A stretch of DNA of 64,000 bases from Ignavibacteriae bacterium HGW-Ignavibacteriae-1 (lineage in GTDB: Bacteria; Bacteroidota; Ignavibacteria; Kapaibacteriales; UBA2268), in assembly GCA_002839825.1 (NCBI GenBank), contig PGYU01000006.1, positions 1-64,000 on the forward strand. The letters are read 5' to 3'. A program made the position numbers and the translations under genes. Under the pieces are notes generated by a model. That model ran no database searches, was not told the DNA's origin, and was given only the letters and a program-made list of their open reading frames with translations. This document shows, one piece after another, positions 44,853 to 53,957 of this stretch (the first letter of the stretch is position 1; the number at the start of each line of letters is the position of its first letter).

Positions 44853-45605
44853 ATGGCGTTGAAGTTAGAATTTGAAGAACAAGGTTTGTGGCTTTTTAAG
44901 TACAGAGGCATTTTGCCGATTGCTCTTTTGTTTTTAGGATTAGCACTGTACCTGAAAACGGTCGTCTATCCCGAGACATTCATCCTGCGAGGGACTTTGT
45001 ACGAAGAATACTATGTCTATTTTTGCCTATTAATTAGTTTAATCGGCTTGGCAATTAGGGTCTATACCGTTGGCTTCACGCCCAAAAATACTTCGGGTCG
45101 CAATGTGGACGAGCAAGTCGCCGATACTTTGAATACTACGGGAATCTATTCAATCGTCAGACATCCATTGTATTTGGGCAATTTATTAATGTGGCTTGGT
45201 CCGGCTTTGTTGACGGGACAATTTTGGTTCGTTATCGCGTTCGGATTGTTTTATTGGATCTATTACGAGAGAATAATGTTTGCCGAAGAACAATTTCTTA
45301 CCCGCAAATTCGGCAATATTTATACAGATTGGGCAGACAAAGTTCCGGCATTCATCCCCAATTTTAGCAATTTCCGCCATTCAAATTTATCATTTAGCTG
45401 GAAAAAGGTACTCAAACAAGAGAAAAACGGATTGGTTGCAGTCTTTTTGATTTTTGCAATTTTCGACGTTTCAGGTCAACTTGTCAATGGCACAAGCGAT
45501 TTCAACTACTTTTTATTAGCCGCTTTAGTTGCAACGGGTATCTTATACCTTGTATTGCGATATTTGAAAAACAACACTTCAGTGCTAAACGAAACGGGAA
45601 GATAA
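44853..45605 (+). CDS. Membrane methyltransferase of the isoprenylcysteine/phospholipid N-methyltransferase type
   Basis: The start is taken at ATG 44853 (TTG two codons earlier is possible). There are two N-terminal membrane segments, then 'TTGIYSIVRHPLYLGNLLMW' containing the RHPxYxG motif and 'YYERIMFAEEQFLTRKFG' with the conserved Glu pair, as in ICMT/PEMT-like enzymes. Two more membrane segments form a C-terminal extension. It likely uses SAM at the membrane; the substrate is unknown. Confidence 0.85.
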   Translation: MALKLEFEEQGLWLFKYRGILPIALLFLGLALYLKTVVYPETFILRGTLYEEYYVYFCLLISLIGLAIRVYTVGFTPKNTSGRNVDEQVADTLNTTGIYSIVRHPLYLGNLLMWLGPALLTGQFWFVIAFGLFYWIYYERIMFAEEQFLTRKFGNIYTDWADKVPAFIPNFSNFRHSNLSFSWKKVLKQEKNGLVAVFLIFAIFDVSGQLVNGTSDFNYFLLAALVATGILYLVLRYLKNNTSVLNETGR

Positions 45606-45614
45606 AGTACAAAA

Positions 45615-47570
45615 TTACTTAACTAACCATGGAGCTTCATAGTTCGGTGGTCTATAGATGATTTCAGGTGTATTGGGTCTGAACTGAATATCAATATTTT
45701 CGATTTTTCCATCTTCGATTTTGTATAATAAGGATTGGTAAGGTCGGAAAATAAGTTCAATTTCGTAATGCGAACCCTCGTAGTTGATTTTCACAGGCAA
45801 AGTTTCTGTCTCGGTTTCAAAAGATTGACCATATTCCATCGGGAATTTTATCCTGTCAGCCTTCGGATTTGCAAAGAAAATATATAGAGTGGCACCATCT
45901 TTTCTGCACCAATGTCGTGGAATTTTTTTGCCGGTTATAAATGGTTTTAGGAAATCGGGTATTTCCTTGAAAAAATATTTGTCAAAATCCGGAATTGGTC
46001 GAGCGCTTATAACATTAAACAATTTTTCGTATCCAGGTTGCTCGGTAACATTTTTCATAATAACTGTCAATCCTTCCCATGAGAATTTTTGTAACAATGC
46101 CTTTGTATCGTATTCTAAGTAATTTACATCTACATACAGGAATTCGAATTGTTCATTACCAACGTGCAATAAATAGTCTTTCACATATGCTTTGGACAAA
46201 AATTCATGATTAATCCAAACCGGATTGTAGCCGTCCAATTCTTCGGGAAAATATACATAACGCATCTCGTAAAAGCCCCAAGCCCATTTGAATTGCTTAT
46301 CCTTTGGCATAATACCGGCTTTCCACGCATCTTCTGTCGGCAAATAAACTGCGACGTCCGAATAAGTAGTACCTTTCCGCATGTAACCCTGAACAGTTTC
46401 CAAATACTTATTGAATTCCTTAATCTCATCGGCGAGCATCCCATCATCGCCAATATGAGTTGTAGCGTAGAAATTTACTGAGTCCACATCCTTGGGATTA
46501 TGTGCTTTGCCATGCCAAATTACATGGTTAATTCCATTAGCGAATAAAGCATCGGCGACCAATTTCAAATCAGCCGTTTGCTCTTTGCGGATGTAATCTC
46601 GGGGCCAGCCATAAATGCAAGTGAAAGTCTCAGACGATGTTATGCTTTTGCCCGAAAGCAAAGTCGCTGATGAAGGTATGGCGCAAAATTCGGGTTCAAA
46701 TAACATTGATTCACCTTCCGGAATATCCATCAAAGCATATCCCGAAATCAAATCGCATGGTGCTCCCGAGACTTGACCACGTGACTTAATGCCAACAGAA
46801 TTAAGCGTGGAATCGAAATCGCGATAGAATCTCAAGACTTTATCGGAGATTAATTTCATATAATCGTATAAATATTCGCTATTTTGCGGCTCGTATATTT
46901 CATTCATATATGGTTTAATATCATAGTTGAATTTCTTTTGGAAATCCGTGTCAAAGTCTTTGCACCAAAGTTTATCGGTTTCAACTTCCCAACTGTCAAT
47001 GAAATATGAGTTTGTGAATTGCGTTTTAGGTCGTGGAAAAGCTTTCAAAAGCCTGTCAAAATAAGGCAAATAATGCTCCGGCGTCAAATGGTCTATTACG
47101 TACCCGACTTTAGGGTGTTCCCAAGATAATCTAATTTGTTGCCGCCAATCAGGCTCGCCGTATCGTTGAGTGGCTTGCTCGAATGTAGTTTTTGTATCGC
47201 CGAAGGGCCACAAAGTCCCAAAAGTCATATCGCAACCCAAACCGATAGATTCGGAATATTTGGCTGTAAATTCGACGATTTCTTGCCATTCCGGGCTTAG
47301 CCATTCTTGTCGGGGAGTATATGATGTGTCCGCGGGATTAAAGCGATTCAATGGATAAACCCAAGCTAGCTCCACACCGCCAAAGCCATGCTCTTTGAGC
47401 CAATCAAAGTTGAAACGTACATCGTCCTTTTGAATCATCGAAGCAAACCACCAATATCGCGCATATGGTTTGGAATTAATTTTGAGTTCATGCTCGGACG
47501 TTACAGCATCCTCTTGTGCATAAACAGTATTCAAGGCTATCGCAAATATAGCGAGAAAGATTATTTTCAT
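45615..47570 (-). CDS. Secreted GH106-like glycoside hydrolase
   Basis: A signal peptide (about 1-18, ending 'NTVYAQ') precedes a (beta/alpha)-barrel-like protein of 651 residues. 'FDWLKEHGFGGVELAWVYPL' near residues 53-72 and 'FIDSWEVETDKLWCKDFD' near 195 resemble the GH106 alpha-L-rhamnosidase group. It is shorter than typical GH106 enzymes, so the C-terminal modules may be reduced. No polysaccharide-utilisation genes (SusC/D) are adjacent, so it stands alone. The substrate assignment is tentative. Confidence 0.7.
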   Translation of the reverse strand: MKIIFLAIFAIALNTVYAQEDAVTSEHELKINSKPYARYWWFASMIQKDDVRFNFDWLKEHGFGGVELAWVYPLNRFNPADTSYTPRQEWLSPEWQEIVEFTAKYSESIGLGCDMTFGTLWPFGDTKTTFEQATQRYGEPDWRQQIRLSWEHPKVGYVIDHLTPEHYLPYFDRLLKAFPRPKTQFTNSYFIDSWEVETDKLWCKDFDTDFQKKFNYDIKPYMNEIYEPQNSEYLYDYMKLISDKVLRFYRDFDSTLNSVGIKSRGQVSGAPCDLISGYALMDIPEGESMLFEPEFCAIPSSATLLSGKSITSSETFTCIYGWPRDYIRKEQTADLKLVADALFANGINHVIWHGKAHNPKDVDSVNFYATTHIGDDGMLADEIKEFNKYLETVQGYMRKGTTYSDVAVYLPTEDAWKAGIMPKDKQFKWAWGFYEMRYVYFPEELDGYNPVWINHEFLSKAYVKDYLLHVGNEQFEFLYVDVNYLEYDTKALLQKFSWEGLTVIMKNVTEQPGYEKLFNVISARPIPDFDKYFFKEIPDFLKPFITGKKIPRHWCRKDGATLYIFFANPKADRIKFPMEYGQSFETETETLPVKINYEGSHYEIELIFRPYQSLLYKIEDGKIENIDIQFRPNTPEIIYRPPNYEAPWLVK

Positions 47571-47718
47571 TTAATTACTCTGATTAAGTCCGACAAACTT
47601 AGTGAAATTGAAATTAGCTACCAAATGTTTTGATATAATTTTAAAGAACTTCGAACTTGTAAATAAAAGAGCACCAAAAGCGTTTGAACATTATTAGAAA
47701 TGTATAAAATGGATTTGT

Positions 47719-48225
47719 ATGGAGCCCCAGATATTATTCTCGGAAAATCAGAAATTCACTCAATGGTGGATTTGGGGGATTATGTTGCTGATTAACTCAA
47801 TCTGGATAGTTGCGATCTTTGTCCAATTAATCGGCGGGACTCCCTTTGGCAACAACCCAATGAGCGATGTGGGTATCATTATCACAGCGATTCTAACGAT
47901 TTTGCTCACAGTATTCCTGAGGTCAATTCGATTAGATACTCAAATTCGTGAGGACGGGATATATGTAAAATTTTTCCCCTTATATCTCAATTTCAAAAAA
48001 TACTTTTGGTACGAAATTTCCAAATGCTATTTGCGAGAATACCAACCGATTAAAGAGTATGGCGGCTGGGGTTTGCGCGGATTCATAAAAAATAGAGCTT
48101 TAAATGTATCAGGCAACCAAGGGCTTCAACTGATTTTCACCGACAACAAAAAACTTCTCATCGGCACAAACAAACCCGATGAAATGAAACTTGCATTGAT
48201 GAATTTAGGAAAGTTGACGGAATGA
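47719..48225 (+). CDS. Small membrane protein, DUF6141-like
   Basis: Two hydrophobic segments at about 17-38 and 50-68 precede a cytoplasmic beta domain ('TQIREDGIYVKFFPLYLNFK', 'GNQGLQLIFTDNKKLLIGTN') that looks like a bacterial PH domain. It matches my recollection of DUF6141. The function is unknown. It converges with higA, 16 bases away. Confidence 0.7.
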   Translation: MEPQILFSENQKFTQWWIWGIMLLINSIWIVAIFVQLIGGTPFGNNPMSDVGIIITAILTILLTVFLRSIRLDTQIREDGIYVKFFPLYLNFKKYFWYEISKCYLREYQPIKEYGGWGLRGFIKNRALNVSGNQGLQLIFTDNKKLLIGTNKPDEMKLALMNLGKLTE

Positions 48226-48241
48226 GATGGAACATAGATGT

Positions 48242-48541
48242 TTAGCTCGCAAAAACTTCCGCTTTTTTGATACTGTCCAAAGTAGTACCTAAGGCTTGGC
48301 TTTCTACCTCCAAATCATAATCGTTCTGGAGACCTAACCAAAATTTTGCCGAATTACCGAAAAAGCGACTTAGTCTGAGTGCAGTTTCGGCTGTTATTCT
48401 GCGTCTGCCTTTGATTATTTCCGAAATACGAGTCTGAGGGATATGAGTCTCTTTTGACAGTCTATATGCTGTCAAATTCATAGGAATCAAAAATTCTTCA
48501 TTTAGAATTTCGCCCGGGTGTATATTTTCTAACTTTTCCAT
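48242..48541 (-). CDS. higA: HigA-family antitoxin
   Basis: The 99-residue Xre-type protein begins 'MEKLENIHPGEILNEEFLIP' and carries a helix-turn-helix 'LSKETHIPQTRISEIIKGRR', the classic HigA pattern. It neutralises HigB and represses the operon. It is translated after higB, 5 bases downstream, so this is the inverted toxin-first order of hig loci. Confidence 0.93.
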   Translation of the reverse strand: MEKLENIHPGEILNEEFLIPMNLTAYRLSKETHIPQTRISEIIKGRRRITAETALRLSRFFGNSAKFWLGLQNDYDLEVESQALGTTLDSIKKAEVFAS

Positions 48542-48546
48542 ATTTA

Positions 48547-48831
48547 TTATTTGTGATAGTCCATAATTTTAACTTCTTTAACATGACCGTGGTTCCATCG
48601 AAAAACTATTCGCCATTGGTCATTAATTCTTATGCTGTAATAGTCTTTCATAGTACCTAATAATTTTTCGAGACGATTTGACGGCGGTATCATCAAGTCA
48701 ATTAAATCAACCGAGTTATTCAGCATTCTTAATTTTCTCCGCCCAATTTTCTGAATATTCAATGGTAAATTTGGCACCCTTTCACCATTCCATATTTTTT
48801 CCGTATCTTTTGAACCAAATGAAATAATCAT
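48547..48831 (-). CDS. higB: HigB-family RelE/ParE toxin
   Basis: At 94 residues it matches HigB: 'MIISFGSKDTEKIWNGERVP', 'IQKIGRRKLRMLNNSVDLID' and the end 'YSIRINDQWRIVFRWNHGHV'. This ribosome-dependent mRNA endonuclease class halts translation. The conserved basic residues of the active region (Arg in 'INDQWRIVFRW') are present, so the toxin looks intact. A G-rich repeat lies 72 bases upstream on the other side of the gene start. Confidence 0.93.
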   Translation of the reverse strand: MIISFGSKDTEKIWNGERVPNLPLNIQKIGRRKLRMLNNSVDLIDLMIPPSNRLEKLLGTMKDYYSIRINDQWRIVFRWNHGHVKEVKIMDYHK

Positions 48832-48902
48832 ATAGTATCGTCTCTTAATAGTAACGTCAAAAGTAAGTAATTATTTTTAGAATTCAAAAAATAAATGAGA
48901 GT

Positions 48903-48964
48903 GTCTTGTCCCCCCTCTTCTCAAGAGGGGGTTAGGGGGTGTTACGAATATTTTTTAGGACGAA
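48903..48964 (+). repeat. G-rich dispersed repeat, copy 2
   Basis: TCTTGTCCCCCCTCTTCTCA begins the copy, which then reads AAGAGGGGG, TTAGGGGGTGTTACGAA and TTTTTTAGGACGAACTAA. It matches copy 1 at 32261 closely across about 58 bases. It lies between higB and the propeller gene. Confidence 0.85.
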
Positions 48965-48984
48965 CTAATGCAATTTTACCGCGT

Positions 48985-50256
48985 TTAATTCACCACCAAA
49001 AATTTACTAACATATTCCTTACCACCATCCTTTATATGTAAAAAGTATGTTCCACTTATTAGTTTAAAGGGTATGCGAACATCTCCTGTTGTCAAGTACA
49101 AATCAAAAGTGCGAATTATCCTACCATTTATATCCGTTATACTGCAATTAACTGAATTTGTTACTAATCTAAAATCGCTTAATATAAGAGTATTATTGAG
49201 ATATTCAATCGTGAAAGGATTTGGGTGTTCAGGCTCAATACTTGTACCTGAAAGAATTTTTTCAAAATCGAAACGATGGATATAAACTCTCAGCACAATA
49301 AGTGAGTTATTAAAGGCATTATATTCTGCAAGTCCTGTAAAATCATTCCTTTTATAAATAGTTAATTCATTATTTAAGTTGATAATTTCAAAATTTTGTT
49401 GATCAAATCTTTCACTTCCAACAGCGATAAAATCATTAGTAATAAAACCAAAGCTCATAACGCCATTCAATATGTTACTATTTCCATAATTCTTATAAAG
49501 ACTATAATCATCAGTTTTGTAAATATACAAATCATTTGGATACACCCCAAAACCCACCAATCTTGAATCGGGTGAGAACTTGATTGAGCGAACAGGTTGA
49601 TAGCTTTCAAATTCTTTTAAATACTTGATTGGTGCAAGCGTTTCAGAATCCCATAAAATTAACTCTGTATAACCATTTTCATCAGAATCAAAATTTCTAC
49701 CACTTGTGGCGATAAACCTACCGTCAGGCGATACTGCTATTGTTCCTGTTGTTGTATTTTGTATAAAATTTGCACTTGACTTGTATTTTTTTGTATCAAT
49801 ATTGTACGATTGCAGTTTCAAATTCCCCTTTAAACCAGATATTGGTTCATTCACAAAGTAAACTAATGTTCTGCTGTCAGGCATAAATTTAGGTTTGGTG
49901 TGTAGATTGGTAAATTGGTGTATGACTTCTCCTGTCTCATAGTCTATAACACACTTCCAATTATTTGCATCATTGGCAGCAATGTACTTCCCATCAGGGC
50001 TTATGTCATAAAAGATAACGGGAGATGCAAATTCTCTAATTCTCATTCCTGTATTGCCGTCAAGTTCACATTCTGTACTTCCTTCTTCAACTACCTGTCC
50101 TTTTCCTGCAAGAATATTTCCATTGGGGTGAACAAGGAATCTGATGTATCCTTGCTCCGTCACCCAAAGCAGGTTTGGGTCGGGGTCAGGCTCTTGAGCC
50201 AGTGAGAAACTGCAATATAACATAGCAACTGCGAATAAAAAAAATGCTCGTTTCAT
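48985..50256 (-). CDS. T9SS cargo protein with WD40/PD40-like propeller
   Basis: A signal peptide (about 1-20, ending 'FSLAQEP') is followed by propeller blades marked 'ISPDGKYIAANDANNW', 'AVSPDGRFIATSGRNF' and 'KFSPDSRLVGFGVYP'. The end is a type A sorting-domain variant ('NCSITDINGRIIRTFDLYL', 'ISGTYFLHIKDGGKEYVSKF'). The product is expected at or outside the cell surface. The gene lies between inverted copies of the G-rich repeat. Function is unknown. Confidence 0.8.
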   Translation of the reverse strand: MKRAFFLFAVAMLYCSFSLAQEPDPDPNLLWVTEQGYIRFLVHPNGNILAGKGQVVEEGSTECELDGNTGMRIREFASPVIFYDISPDGKYIAANDANNWKCVIDYETGEVIHQFTNLHTKPKFMPDSRTLVYFVNEPISGLKGNLKLQSYNIDTKKYKSSANFIQNTTTGTIAVSPDGRFIATSGRNFDSDENGYTELILWDSETLAPIKYLKEFESYQPVRSIKFSPDSRLVGFGVYPNDLYIYKTDDYSLYKNYGNSNILNGVMSFGFITNDFIAVGSERFDQQNFEIINLNNELTIYKRNDFTGLAEYNAFNNSLIVLRVYIHRFDFEKILSGTSIEPEHPNPFTIEYLNNTLILSDFRLVTNSVNCSITDINGRIIRTFDLYLTTGDVRIPFKLISGTYFLHIKDGGKEYVSKFLVVN

Positions 50257-50350
50257 AAAAATTCTCCCTGAAATACATGTTCCTTATATATACTATGACA
50301 CATGAATGAGTGATTTATCTCAAAATTAGGGAAAAAAATCCATTTCTGTC

Positions 50351-50415
50351 AACATATTTTAGGACTTGAAAAGACAACACACCCCCTAACCCCCTCTTGA
50401 TAGAGGGGGCACGGG
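50351..50415 (-). repeat. G-rich dispersed repeat, copy 3 (inverted)
   Basis: On the plus strand it reads ACACCCCCTAACCCCCTCTT, GATAGAGGGGGCACGGG; on the minus strand this is the same core as copies 1 and 2. The short TATTTTAGGAC that follows copies 1 and 2 stands on the other side here in unchanged orientation, at 50354-50364, so the core seems to have flipped relative to it. Confidence 0.75.
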
Positions 50416-50563
50416 TTTTGGGGTATTTTTGAATTTTTCCCACGGTTGAAACCAGGTTAAGTTGACAATACCTTAGCTCTTTAGATAAGTTTGAAAATAA
50501 TTGTGTATAATGAATAAATATATTATATTTACAAATGTATTAAATAACAATTTGGACTTAGTT

Positions 50564-50971
50564 ATGAAGAATTTAAAAGTTTTTCCTAAGTTGTTTATCT
50601 CAGGCTTCATTCTAGCGTTTATGATGTCATTGTTGACTCATTGCCCTGAAAGCAATCCTGTGATACCGGTTGATGAAACCGCTGTAGAAACCCCCGCCCT
50701 GAAACAGTTAAGTGACGAAGTAATCAATGCTTTCAAAAGTGGAAGCAAGGATGCCGTGCTTAATTTGCTTTATGATGATTACAAGTTTATTTATGACGAC
50801 TTTGATGCTACTACCGAACAAATGCAAAAATTTGCTGAAGCTATCAACAAGCGGAAGATAATTTTTGCCAACGAGTTATACGCAGAATACGAAATCACAA
50901 TTGACGAACAAACTTACACGATAGCATATTCCAATTTTGGTGATGGTAACTGGGTTCTGCAAAGATTTTAA
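50564..50971 (+). CDS. Small lipoprotein-like protein, NTF2-like in outline
   Basis: I prefer ATG 50564 over in-frame codons from 50501, because a signal segment ('LFISGFILAFMMSLLTHC') starts there. The lipobox 'LTHC' is weak. The mature ~110 residues ('SDEVINAFKSGSKDAVLNLL', 'DYKFIYDDFDATTEQMQKFA') have the helical start and strand-rich end of NTF2/SnoaL-like proteins. It is the first gene of a four-gene operon and is separated by 13 bases from the next. Confidence 0.65.
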   Translation: MKNLKVFPKLFISGFILAFMMSLLTHCPESNPVIPVDETAVETPALKQLSDEVINAFKSGSKDAVLNLLYDDYKFIYDDFDATTEQMQKFAEAINKRKIIFANELYAEYEITIDEQTYTIAYSNFGDGNWVLQRF

Positions 50972-50984
50972 AGGAGCTGGTATT

Positions 50985-52835
50985 ATGAAAGTAAGAAATT
51001 TACTTTTTTTGCTATTAGGATTTATATCCTATTTCGTACTACAGTATGTAGTAGTTAGCTATGACCACACTAAATCTCACAAATCTTTTAATTTGGCTAT
51101 GGTATATAGATTTGAAGAATATTTCAAAGGTGGTACAAATGACGAAAAATTCAAGAATTATCAGTTTGTATTTACTGATAATTCGGCAATTGGAACTTCA
51201 GACAAGCATAAACTGACAGGTCTGGCATTAACTAACTCCGGATATTTTGAATCTACAATTGAAAATACGAATTTATCTATGTTGCCACGGGAATGGATCG
51301 AACATGGTGGCTATTCTGCTGATGAGCCTCAAGTGCCCTCTGCAACAAAACATTTCTACGACCCCGTTGCATTAAGTGGCGTTCATTATCTTACAAATCG
51401 TGGAACTTATTGGGAAGGGCTTTATCCAAATCCAGGAATCAATGCAATCGAATGGGCTCTTGGCGATACACCTAAAGGCTCGGGAAATAGCTGGAGTTTA
51501 GACAGAGGTAAGCTATATATGGAACTTGCTTTGATTGAAAAAGATTCAATTGAAAGAAACAAGTACTTTGCGAATGCCTATCGTTGCCTTGGTGAAGTTT
51601 TGCATAATACAGCTGATATGGGATTGCCTTCTCATGTGCGTAATGACAGCCACGCCGCTCCGGTAGGATTAACATTGGGTAAGCTCTCAAATTTCGGAAG
51701 TCCCGACCCACACGAGGAACAATTTGCTCCATACTTAGTCGAAAGATTTATGAACGATAATCCTGACCCCGGTTTGTCAGATATTTTTAATAATGCTCAA
51801 TCAATCAGAACAATTAATGAATCACTTGCTAAATTTACAAACAAATATTTTTTCACAAACGAGACAATAAACGGCATACAATTATTGAGCAATGGCAAAA
51901 CCAAAACAATAACGCCTATTAACGGTGCCGATGGTTTATACCCCGAACCACGAATTGAAAATGTCAACTATGATGTTAATAATTATAGTTATTCTAAAGT
52001 GTTTCCAAGTGGCAGGACAGTGATTTTAGCTCGTGACAGATGGTATTTTGGTATGGGACAAAGCTATCCTTTCGTAGATAAAGTATCTACAATATCGCAG
52101 TCTTCCGAACTTGTTCCGAATATTATTCACGCCGGAATAAATGTTATCCGACTTTTCATTCCTCACCTTAAGGTAGAAATGGAAAATATTGATGATTTGT
52201 CGGATAGTGTTAATATTAAAGTTACACACATTCCTGATTCTGAATACAAAAGTGAGTTCTCCTATAGTGGACCTGTGCGTTTCATGGTCAATAACAAACT
52301 TAATGATTCAATTTTATATATTGAACATGGCGAATTTAAGGGTGTATTGCCCTTCCAAATTAAAAACGGTGATAAGATTAAAGCCTTCTTGGATTTACCG
52401 GGCTTTGTTGTTAATGCCGAAAAAGAAACTGTAATTAAAATGAATCCACTTTGGGGAATTTGGTATATTCGTGAGGTGCTTGATTCATCTGATGACCCGG
52501 CAGCACCTGCGAAAGGCACTGTATTTACAGGGACCAAATTTTATACAGTTTTGCCAAATGGTATGGTTAGAATTACAAATCTTGATGGCTCAAAATTAAT
52601 GCAGCTTAAACTCGAAAATACAGGTTTAGAATTTTTGATTACCGGAAGTTCGGCAACTCAGTCGTATTATCAAGCCGGTAATTTGAATTCAAATCAAGAA
52701 AATTGGTCAGCATATACTGTAAGCGAATACAAACAAGGAAATGTTATTTATAACAGGAAATATAATACCACAGGCAGCCGTAAGCCGATTAGTTCAAAAG
52801 TATATCAGAATCTTGACTCAGACGAAATTTTTTGA
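50985..52835 (+). CDS. Exported protein with zinc-dependent phospholipase C-like domain
   Basis: AAGGAG just after the previous stop supports ATG 50985. A hydrophobic N-terminal segment (about 5-25) exports or anchors the protein. Around residue 200, 'LGEVLHNTADMGLPSHVRND' followed by Ser-His resembles the metal-ligand helix of the zinc phospholipase C/S1 nuclease fold, and His/Asp residues at the N-terminal part ('HFYDPVALSGVHYL') may complete the site. The C-terminal ~200 residues are beta-rich and of unknown type. Lipase, nuclease or a non-enzymatic role cannot be told apart. Confidence 0.65.
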   Translation: MKVRNLLFLLLGFISYFVLQYVVVSYDHTKSHKSFNLAMVYRFEEYFKGGTNDEKFKNYQFVFTDNSAIGTSDKHKLTGLALTNSGYFESTIENTNLSMLPREWIEHGGYSADEPQVPSATKHFYDPVALSGVHYLTNRGTYWEGLYPNPGINAIEWALGDTPKGSGNSWSLDRGKLYMELALIEKDSIERNKYFANAYRCLGEVLHNTADMGLPSHVRNDSHAAPVGLTLGKLSNFGSPDPHEEQFAPYLVERFMNDNPDPGLSDIFNNAQSIRTINESLAKFTNKYFFTNETINGIQLLSNGKTKTITPINGADGLYPEPRIENVNYDVNNYSYSKVFPSGRTVILARDRWYFGMGQSYPFVDKVSTISQSSELVPNIIHAGINVIRLFIPHLKVEMENIDDLSDSVNIKVTHIPDSEYKSEFSYSGPVRFMVNNKLNDSILYIEHGEFKGVLPFQIKNGDKIKAFLDLPGFVVNAEKETVIKMNPLWGIWYIREVLDSSDDPAAPAKGTVFTGTKFYTVLPNGMVRITNLDGSKLMQLKLENTGLEFLITGSSATQSYYQAGNLNSNQENWSAYTVSEYKQGNVIYNRKYNTTGSRKPISSKVYQNLDSDEIF

Positions 52836-52868
52836 TTTTAATCAATTTTTCTTTAAATGAGGTGAATT

Positions 52869-53957
52869 ATGAAAAAAGTATTCTTCATTTTAGCATGCTT
52901 ACTAATTTTAGCATCCTGCGATGAGATTGATAAAGTATTCAATCCATCAACAGACGATTATTTGATAAACAAAACGATTCAAGCAAGTACAGAAGAACAG
53001 ATTATTGAATCAGGCAGCGATTTCAAAATGATTTTTCCCGCAAATTCAATTTCAGGCGAACTGGAAGTCAAAGTAAAAAAAGAAAGTTCTGTGCCTGATA
53101 TGAATATTCCAAATCAAAAGCCCGGCAAAAACTTTTTCAAAATCAAATTCAGCGGTGATACAGAATTTCTTCATCCTGTCAAGCTCATTATCAATTACGA
53201 TAAAGCATCTATTCCAACCGGGCAAACTGCAACTGAAACAGTTAAAGGCTTTATTTATTCTCAAGGAGTATGGAAACTTGCCGACTATCAACTTGATGAG
53301 CCAAACGGAAAAATCATCATAAGCATATCAAGTATTTCAGGTAAAACTTATAAAGATGAACCAATTTTACTTGATGACGCAGAAATTATTATTGGTGACG
53401 CTTATACAACAACAGATACCGGACAGGATGACAATTTGCTAAAAGTACTGCATACTTGCCAAGTTACAATTTATAGTAACAAATATTCTAGGAACTTCAT
53501 GATTTTTAAAAATGCAGAAGTAACTGACAAGAGCACAAATCCATTTTCTTTTTCAGGTGATAATTTTGATGTTGATTATATTTCAAGAGATGATATTGAC
53601 CCTGATAACATGAATCCGGGTAATACTTTTTGGTTTGATTACTTAAAGTATAAAGCTTCCGGACAAGTCAAAAATAATTCTCACTCCGTATTGACTAAAT
53701 TTAATGTTCAGGATTACAGGCAATTTCATGTCTCACAAATTGATTGGTATGATATAAATATAGATTTCAGACTTTCGGATGTGAAATTAACTTATCAAAG
53801 CAAAGAAAATGATACACTAATTTATTACTTAGATAAGAATGAAGTCAACAGATGCTTGAATTCATTATACTATAACAACAATCACATTTGGGAGGAAACC
53901 GTTTATTCACAAACTGCATCAGATGTTGATGTCTTAATTTTAAGGTTTACAAAATGA
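52869..53957 (+). CDS. Lipoprotein with ZU5-like N-terminal domain, C-terminal type 1
   Basis: A lipoprotein signal has lipobox 'LASC' (Cys17). Residues about 17-185 form a beta-rich domain ('SGSDFKMIFPANSISGELEV', 'FFKIKFSGDTEFLHPVKLII') that recalls ZU5 domains. After 'IIGDAYTTTDTG' the sequence changes to an unrelated ~175-residue domain ('LKVLHTCQVTIYSNKYSRNF' onward). The next gene carries the same first part and a different end. The stop overlaps the next start by 4 bases. Function is unknown. Confidence 0.7.
   Translation: MKKVFFILACLLILASCDEIDKVFNPSTDDYLINKTIQASTEEQIIESGSDFKMIFPANSISGELEVKVKKESSVPDMNIPNQKPGKNFFKIKFSGDTEFLHPVKLIINYDKASIPTGQTATETVKGFIYSQGVWKLADYQLDEPNGKIIISISSISGKTYKDEPILLDDAEIIIGDAYTTTDTGQDDNLLKVLHTCQVTIYSNKYSRNFMIFKNAEVTDKSTNPFSFSGDNFDVDYISRDDIDPDNMNPGNTFWFDYLKYKASGQVKNNSHSVLTKFNVQDYRQFHVSQIDWYDINIDFRLSDVKLTYQSKENDTLIYYLDKNEVNRCLNSLYYNNNHIWEETVYSQTASDVDVLILRFTK
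52911..53417 (+). repeat. Direct repeat 1 of a duplicated lipoprotein N-terminal region
   Basis: The block from GCATCCTGCGATGAGATTGA to GGTGACGCTTATACAACAAC recurs at 54014-54520 with a constant offset of 1103 bases and no gaps that I can see. It codes for the lipobox and the ZU5-like domain. Confidence 0.85.
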
